Made by a program: the position numbers and the translations under genes. Source: CAYSPU01 sp964432995 (GTDB lineage Bacteria > Verrucomicrobiota > Verrucomicrobiia > Limisphaerales > JAHDYP01). From it: a DNA stretch of 19,672 nucleotides. Under the pieces are notes generated by a model that saw nothing but the letters and a program-made list of their open reading frames with translations, made no database searches and was not told the origin of the DNA. Every line of letters begins with the position of its first letter. Position 1 is the stretch's first letter. The stretch is from assembly GCA_964432995.1 (NCBI GenBank), contig CAYSPU010000095.1:1-19672 (forward strand). Reading direction: 5' to 3'. Below, in pieces: positions 15,286-19,672 of the stretch.

Positions 15286-15568
15286 GAGCAGCCTGTTGTG
15301 GTCGGCACCGGCGATTCCTGGTGGCGACAGCGGGAGGCTAGCACGCGACGCGTCCGAGGCAAGGACGCACGCGAAGCCCGGATCCTCGCGTAAGTGGCGC
15401 GGCGGGCTCGGTCGTCCCCGGTCAGCGCGCGGCTTTCGCCCTTGCGGATGGGCGCTCTGTCGGCTCCGGGAAGATCCCGCCTCGGCGGCGGGATCCTATA
15501 CAAACCAAACGGTGGCGAGGCCTCCGACAGGCTGGTGGTCGAGGCGGAGAAGGCGACGGACGGCGGGT
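15286..15568. other. Intergenic region upstream of malQ
   Basis: This 283-bp gap lies between the start of malQ and the stop of the last export-operon gene, both on the - strand. Apart from a perfect hairpin at 15473-15495 I see no gene. The malQ promoter should lie in its left half; no convincing -35/-10 pair stands out. Confidence 0.5.
15473..15495 (-). terminator. Possible terminator hairpin after the export operon
   Basis: GATCCCGCC, loop TCGGC, then GGCGGGATC form a perfect 9-bp GC-rich stem 74 bp beyond the stop of the last permease gene. Read on the - strand only TCTT follows, so a canonical U tract is missing. The position suits termination, but a simple structural repeat is also possible. 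Confidence 0.4.
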
Positions 15569-16885
15569 CTACTCGCTGCGCATGGCCTGAACCGGATCCA
15601 GGCGGGAGGCGTGGAGGGCGGGAAGCAGGCCGGCGACGAGGCCCACGGCGATCAGCAGGGCGGTGGAGATCAGCAGCGCCGACCAGGATATGGTGAGGTG
15701 TATGTCGCTTCGTCCGGAAGTGTCCTGGAAGATCGGTCCCAAGAGGGGGAGACTGCCAATCCCGTGCGTGAGCAGCACGGCGAGCAAGAAGCCGAAAAAG
15801 CCGCCAGTGGCGGTCAAGGCGATCCCCTCGAGGAGAATCTGGGTCAGGATGTGACGCCGCCGGGCGCCCAGGGCTTTGAGGATCCCGATCTCCCGGGTGC
15901 GCTCTGTGACGGAAACGAGGAGGATGTTCATGACGCCGACAGCGCCGATGCTCAGGGTCAGCATGCCGATGATGGTGAGGAGGAGCTGGAGGCCGAGGCT
16001 GATGCTGGTCACCAGGCTCCGGAACCGGTTCCAGTCCAGGATGGTGACGGCGCGTTCATCGCGCACACCGAAGTGGTGGGCGCGGGCCAACGCGGCGCGC
16101 ACGTCCTCGACCACGCGATCGCGGAAGCAATTGTGGACCGGCACGAGCACGATGTTGTTCAGGTACCGGGCATCCACCTCCCTGAGCAGTCTCTTGACCA
16201 CGCGTTTGCCGGCGATACTGAGCGGCGAGCCCGTGGTGCCCAGGCCGGCCAGGGTGGAGTAGGGGACAAAGGCCGTGTTGTCGTCCGGGGTCGTGTAGTT
16301 GGTGATCTGGGTCTTCTTGCGGAGCACACCAATGACCGTGAACCGGACGCCACTGATCTTGATGTCGGCACCCTCCGCGGGCCGGCCACTAAACAACTCC
16401 TTCTTGAGATCCGCGCCGATCACCGCGACCCGGCGGCGATGAAGGACATCGTCGGCGGAGAGAAAACGGCCGCTGGCGACTTCGGTATCCCGGATGCGCT
16501 CGAAGCTGGCGTAGACCCCGGCGATGCCGTAGTCGCGGGTGCGATAGCCATAGTTGACCGGCAGGTAGCGTCGCAGTTCCGGAGAGACGGCTTCGACAGT
16601 CGGCACGCCTTCCTCGATGACCTTCACGTCGCTCAGTTCCAGGAGGATCCGCCGTCCGGCCCGCTCGCCGCCCGCCTGCTGACTGGTTTGTCCCGGAAAC
16701 ACCACGATCAGGTCTTTGCCGATCTGGTCAAAGGCCCGGACCAACGCCACCTCGAAGCCGTTGCCATACGACAGCAGGAGCAACAGCGACGCCACCCCCC
16801 AGGTGACGCTCAGCATCGTGAGCGTCGACCGCAACCGATAGTGAGCCAGGGTGTTCCAGACCTCGCCGAAAACGTGACGGATCAT
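15569..16885 (-). CDS. MacB-type ABC transporter permease (second)
   Basis: This 438-residue inner-membrane protein has the MacB/FtsX layout. An N-terminal helix (RSTLTMLSVTWGVASLLLLL, about 19-38) is followed by a large periplasmic MacB_PCD domain to about residue 290, then three C-terminal helices with the hallmark VGVMNILLVSVTERTREIGI and the closing segment AGLLPALHASRLDPVQAMRSE. It has no ATP-binding domain, unlike full MacB, so it needs a separate ATPase. Its ATG overlaps the stop of the preceding permease gene by 4 bp, so translation is likely coupled. Together with the adaptor and the other permease it should form a trans-envelope exporter or mechanotransmitting complex. The substrate (macrolide, peptide, lipoprotein or other) cannot be inferred. 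Confidence 0.9.
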   Translation of the reverse strand: MIRHVFGEVWNTLAHYRLRSTLTMLSVTWGVASLLLLLSYGNGFEVALVRAFDQIGKDLIVVFPGQTSQQAGGERAGRRILLELSDVKVIEEGVPTVEAVSPELRRYLPVNYGYRTRDYGIAGVYASFERIRDTEVASGRFLSADDVLHRRRVAVIGADLKKELFSGRPAEGADIKISGVRFTVIGVLRKKTQITNYTTPDDNTAFVPYSTLAGLGTTGSPLSIAGKRVVKRLLREVDARYLNNIVLVPVHNCFRDRVVEDVRAALARAHHFGVRDERAVTILDWNRFRSLVTSISLGLQLLLTIIGMLTLSIGAVGVMNILLVSVTERTREIGILKALGARRRHILTQILLEGIALTATGGFFGFLLAVLLTHGIGSLPLLGPIFQDTSGRSDIHLTISWSALLISTALLIAVGLVAGLLPALHASRLDPVQAMRSE

Positions 16886-18135
16886 TCGTACCTCAGAGCT
16901 TCGACCGGGGTGAGTTGGCTAGCGCGTCGGGCCGGGTAGAAGCCTGACAGCACGCCCACCAGGATCAGCGTTGCGGCGGCCAACAGCGCCGTTCGGCGCT
17001 CGATGGGCAGCCCCGCGAACATGGTCGGCAGCGACAGTTGACTGACACCGTGGCTCACGACCCAGGCGAAGGCCACACCGGCGGCGCCGCTCACCAGGGT
17101 GAGCAGCAGCGCTTCCAGGAAGAACTCGAGCTGGATGTGGCCGGGCGTGGCGCCGATGGCCTTCTTGATCCCGATCTCGCGAGTACGCTCCGCCACCGCG
17201 ACCAGCATGATGTTCATCACCCCCAGGCCGCCCAGTCCCAACGTGATCACGGCGACAAACGCCAGGAAGATCTGCATCGACTCATACACTCGATTCACCA
17301 TGCGCGCCCCTTCCACCGTGTCCCAGATCCAGAGTGCCCCCTCGTCGTTCGGCTGGAACCCGTGGCGTCGGCCCAGAACCGTCTTCACCTGGCGCACCGC
17401 GGCTTCGTGGTCATCGGCCGACCGCGGCATGAAGATGATGTTGTCCAGCAACCCGACTCCTACGAACGGCCGCGGATCGGGAAAGTGGCGCGCCATGGTG
17501 TCGTAGGGAACGATGATCTTCTCGCCGTCATACCCGTTGTAGGAGTTGTTCTGGTCCTTCTTCTCGATCTCGCCGATGACCAGGAAGGGGATGCCTTGGA
17601 TCCGGATTTGGGCTCCGGTGGCCGGGCGATCGGCGAAGAGCTGCTGTTTCACCTGGTCGCCAATCAAGCAGACGGCTCTCTGTTCGCGGCAGTCTTCGTC
17701 GGTGAGGTGGCGTCCGGCCGAGAGGCGGAGGGAGCGGATGTGCTGGTAGATGGGGCCGACGCCGTGGGCGGAGAAGCGCCCGGAGTTGTGGGGGCTGGCC
17801 ACCGGCAGCGACCGTTCCAGTTCGGGGGTGGCGTGCCGCACCAGGGGGCATTCCGCGAGGATGGCGTCGACGTCGTCAGCCGTCAGTCGGACGGGGCGCC
17901 CGGCGCGCTGGTCGCCGGCCTGACCGCTCGTGCGCCCTCCCCAAACGATGGCAATGTCGGTCCCCAGGGCGTACATCGACTGGCGGTAGCCCTCCTTGAA
18001 ACCATCGCCGATCGCCATCATGAAGATGATGGAGGCGACTCCCCAGGCGACGCCGAACATCGTGAGGGCGCTGCGGAGTTTGTGCGCCCAGACGTTCTGG
18101 ACGGTCTGCGTGAGCATCTCGTGCCACCAGGTCAT
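16882..18135 (-). CDS. MacB-type ABC transporter permease (first)
   Basis: The product is 417 residues with the same topology as its neighbour: N-terminal helix in RSALTMFGVAWGVASIIFMM, a periplasmic domain to about residue 280, and C-terminal helices containing LGVMNIMLVAVAERTREIGI, KKAIGATPGHIQ and the closing FYPARRASQLTPVEALRYE. It also lacks the ATP-binding domain. Sequence divergence from the adjacent permease suggests two dedicated half-transporters forming a heterodimer, as LolC and LolE do, rather than a recent duplication. It overlaps the adaptor gene and the following permease gene by 4 bp each. Confidence 0.9.
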   Translation of the reverse strand: MTWWHEMLTQTVQNVWAHKLRSALTMFGVAWGVASIIFMMAIGDGFKEGYRQSMYALGTDIAIVWGGRTSGQAGDQRAGRPVRLTADDVDAILAECPLVRHATPELERSLPVASPHNSGRFSAHGVGPIYQHIRSLRLSAGRHLTDEDCREQRAVCLIGDQVKQQLFADRPATGAQIRIQGIPFLVIGEIEKKDQNNSYNGYDGEKIIVPYDTMARHFPDPRPFVGVGLLDNIIFMPRSADDHEAAVRQVKTVLGRRHGFQPNDEGALWIWDTVEGARMVNRVYESMQIFLAFVAVITLGLGGLGVMNIMLVAVAERTREIGIKKAIGATPGHIQLEFFLEALLLTLVSGAAGVAFAWVVSHGVSQLSLPTMFAGLPIERRTALLAAATLILVGVLSGFYPARRASQLTPVEALRYE

Positions 18136-19334
18136 GGGAGTACCAACTCGGCGCCCTCGCTGAGCCCTTCGAGGATTTCGGTCCGCTGGCCGTTCGAAAT
18201 GCCCGTCTTCACGGCTGTCCGACGCATCCCGCCGGGGGCACCCGGGTCGCGCAGTTGAACCGCCGGTTGACCTTTGGCGTCATAGAGCAGGGCTGCCTCC
18301 GGCACCAAGAGCGCGTTCGGTCGGTCTTCGAGGATGATCTCCGCGTTGGCGCTCATGTGGACGCGCAGCTTGCCCTGGGGGTTGGCGATCGAAACCCGCA
18401 CTTCGAAGGTGGTCACGTTTTCCTTCTCCTTGCCCATGGGGGCGATGCGGGTCACCGTGCCGGTGAAGCTCTCCCCCGGGAACGATTCCACCGTGGTGCG
18501 CACCGGCAGATCCATGCGAATCTTCCCCACGTCCGCCTCGTCCACCTGACCTTCAACGTAGACACTGCTGACGTCGCCCAAGGTCATGATCAACGTGGCC
18601 GCGCTGCCCAGGTTGAGAATCGAGGAAACCGCGTCCCCCACCTCCGTTTCCCGAAGGAGCACGACGCCGCGGATCGGGGAACGAATGGTCGCGTGCCGGC
18701 GGCTTTCCTCGGCGAGATCGAGCGCCGCGCGGGCGGCGGCCACGCGCGCGCGCGCCTCGCTGACCTGAGCTGCGGCGCTCTCGGCGGCCGCTTCCAGCAA
18801 TTCCCGACGGTTGCGGCTCACCTCGTGGTTCTTCTGGGCTTCGTCGAGTGCCTGGGGCGAGGCCACCCCTTCCGCCACCAGCGCCTTGACCCGCTCATAG
18901 TCACGACGGATGAACTCGAGCTCGGGGTTGGCCGCCTCGATCTTCGCCTTGGCCGCCGCCGCGACGGCCACTTGAAGACCGGCCTCTTCCGCCTCGTGCC
19001 GGGCCCGGGCTTCGCGGACCTGGGCGTCCAGATACTCCTTGTCCAGTTCCGCCAGAATCTGACCTTCCTCCACTGGGTCGCCATCCTCCACCAACAGCGA
19101 CTGAATGATGCCGTTGGCCTTGGACTTCACCTCCACCTTGGAGAGCGGCTCGACTCGTCCGACGGCCACCACGGAGCGCGCGATGGCGCCGCGTTCGACC
19201 TTGACGAGCTTCTCGGGTGGCGGGGGTTTCGGTGTCCGCAGTCGGGAGACAAAAGTCCCGAGGGCCCCCAGACACACTACCAGGATGACCCCGGTTACCC
19301 AGGGCCAACGCGCGCGCCGCCGTTCCGTTTTCAT
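18132..19334 (-). CDS. MacA/HlyD-family periplasmic adaptor subunit
   Basis: This 400-residue membrane fusion protein is first in the export operon. A single N-terminal anchor (WVTGVILVVCLGALGTFV, about 12-29) has a basic cytoplasmic start. Next come the first half of the lipoyl/barrel-sandwich domain (KSKANGIIQSLLVEDGDPV then EGQILAELD, about 69-97), an Ala/Glu/Arg-rich alpha-helical hairpin (about 98-215), the second lipoyl half (ATIRSPIRGVVLLRETEVGD), a beta-barrel and a membrane-proximal domain ending SEGAELVLP. Such adaptors link inner-membrane permeases to a TolC-like outer-membrane channel. The gene overlaps the first permease gene by 4 bp. No Shine-Dalgarno sequence is evident before the ATG. 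Confidence 0.91.
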   Translation of the reverse strand: MKTERRRARWPWVTGVILVVCLGALGTFVSRLRTPKPPPPEKLVKVERGAIARSVVAVGRVEPLSKVEVKSKANGIIQSLLVEDGDPVEEGQILAELDKEYLDAQVREARARHEAEEAGLQVAVAAAAKAKIEAANPELEFIRRDYERVKALVAEGVASPQALDEAQKNHEVSRNRRELLEAAAESAAAQVSEARARVAAARAALDLAEESRRHATIRSPIRGVVLLRETEVGDAVSSILNLGSAATLIMTLGDVSSVYVEGQVDEADVGKIRMDLPVRTTVESFPGESFTGTVTRIAPMGKEKENVTTFEVRVSIANPQGKLRVHMSANAEIILEDRPNALLVPEAALLYDAKGQPAVQLRDPGAPGGMRRTAVKTGISNGQRTEILEGLSEGAELVLP

Positions 19335-19441
19335 TGATGAAGCCCGCCCGGAAATCCGCTCCCGGGGTCACACTCCGCTCTTCCGGAGCCGATCCCCCAG
19401 GTGACCACCTTTTCAACACCGCGAGGGCTCCGCGGGTTTCA

Positions 19442-19472
19442 GCAGATTTCCCTGGCGACCTCGGGAATCTGC
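19442..19472 (-). promoter_or_regulatory. Leader hairpin and direct repeats upstream of the adaptor gene
   Basis: GCAGATTTCCC and GGGAATCTGC pair over 10 bp with one bulged T around a 10-base loop, about 108 bp before the adaptor ATG. Directly to the right are two GGCGGAAYGTGA boxes at 17-bp spacing. They could be operator or leader elements, but no function is demonstrated. Confidence 0.35.
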
Positions 19473-19546
19473 GGCGGAACGTGAGGAGAGGCGGAATGTG
19501 AAGAGACACAGCCGGTGTCCGATCCTGCGTCTGGTCGGCGGGCGCG

Positions 19547-19582
19547 TGCAAAACTTTGTTGCACCTGCAACAAAGTTTTGCA
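19547..19582. repeat. Perfect 17-2-17 palindrome
   Basis: TGCAAAACTTTGTTGCA, then CC, then its exact reverse complement. Each arm is itself bounded by TGCAA and TTGCA, so the site shows four TGCAA-type half-sites. A decayed copy lies at 7049-7084 with the same 8-bp left flank, so this is a repeat family and not only a local operator. It lies about 212 bp upstream of the adaptor start. Confidence 0.85.
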
Positions 19583-19672
19583 GGCCCTTGGCTGAGCGCG
19601 AGTTGCGGCGCCCCCGGGACTCCGACTCTTTTTGGTTCGCCGGTCGTCCGCTGGCCGGTTCGCTCGACCGCT

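Larger units (their letters stand above)
19335..19672. other. Upstream region of the export operon
   Basis: No credible gene is seen in these 338 bp. They hold a hairpin (19442-19472), two direct GGCGGAAYGTGA boxes 17 bp apart (19473 and 19490) and a perfect 36-bp palindrome (19547-19582). All lie upstream of the adaptor start on the - strand, where its promoter is expected, so they are candidate regulatory elements. Confidence 0.5.

Noticed and set aside
13189..15393. A 734-codon + strand frame opposite malQ
   Set aside because: No domain is visible and codon pattern mirrors the GH77 gene on the other strand.
15284..18258. Long + strand frames opposite the two permease genes
   Set aside because: Both are low-complexity shadows (many Asp, Gly, His, Val); the - strand frames have MacB/FtsX hallmarks and 4-bp overlaps.
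19547..19582. Rho-independent terminator
   Set aside because: The stem is AT-rich, the loop only two bases and no T run follows; a related copy elsewhere points to a repeat family.

Overview
The window is GC-rich DNA that most resembles a Verrucomicrobiota genome (my inference, no search was run). The reasons are an exported tail-fibre-like scaffold with collagen repeats and an S74 chaperone, mostly weak or absent Shine-Dalgarno sites, a DPE2-type amylomaltase beside an SLC45-like sugar porter, a cytoplasmic GH88 enzyme, and intergenic DNA full of short hairpins, palindromes and minisatellites. The strands are partitioned: genes up to about 7.0 kb read rightward and everything after about 7.3 kb reads leftward.

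Left part (1-7020, + strand). The window opens on the last 30 codons of a short-chain dehydrogenase. Its stop region overlaps or immediately precedes the most unusual gene here, a roughly 1283-residue chimera. That protein has a signal peptide, a beta-rich N-terminal domain, 16 collagen triplets, tail-fibre stalk motifs, a complete VgrG spike core (gp27-like plus gp5 OB-fold), more stalk motifs, two roughly 69-residue repeats, an S74 intramolecular chaperone with its Ser/Lys dyad, and a coiled coil. The VgrG core sits between two copies of the same stalk motif, so it looks inserted into a secreted fibre. Next comes a tight two-gene unit: a GH88 unsaturated-uronyl hydrolase and an Old Yellow Enzyme-type flavin oxidoreductase, 4 bp apart. 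It probably handles products of a polysaccharide lyase.

Middle (7021-10782). This holds a repeat-rich convergent gap, a small basic unknown protein, an apparently N-terminally shortened GNAT acetyltransferase, and a secreted GH13 amylase of the cyclomaltodextrinase/neopullulanase type. A 530-bp gap after it carries a hairpin, a mobile-looking palindromic-ended repeat (second copy at 7.1 kb, opposite orientation) and a 22-bp minisatellite that reaches the stop of the next gene.

Right part (10783-19672, - strand). malQ (two CBM20-like domains plus GH77) is followed 78 bp later by an SLC45/GPH-like MFS porter with an unusual insert of about 138 residues. With the GH13 enzyme these make a plausible alpha-glucan route: exported amylase cuts the glucan, the porter imports maltose or maltodextrin, and the DPE2-like enzyme transfers glucosyl units in the cytoplasm. 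Upstream is a three-gene export operon with 4-bp overlaps: a MacA/HlyD-type adaptor and two different MacB-type permeases, with no ATPase gene in the window. Its upstream region contains a perfect 17-2-17 palindrome, of which a decayed copy lies just after the flavin oxidoreductase gene.

No tRNA, rRNA, CRISPR array or transposase gene was recognised.
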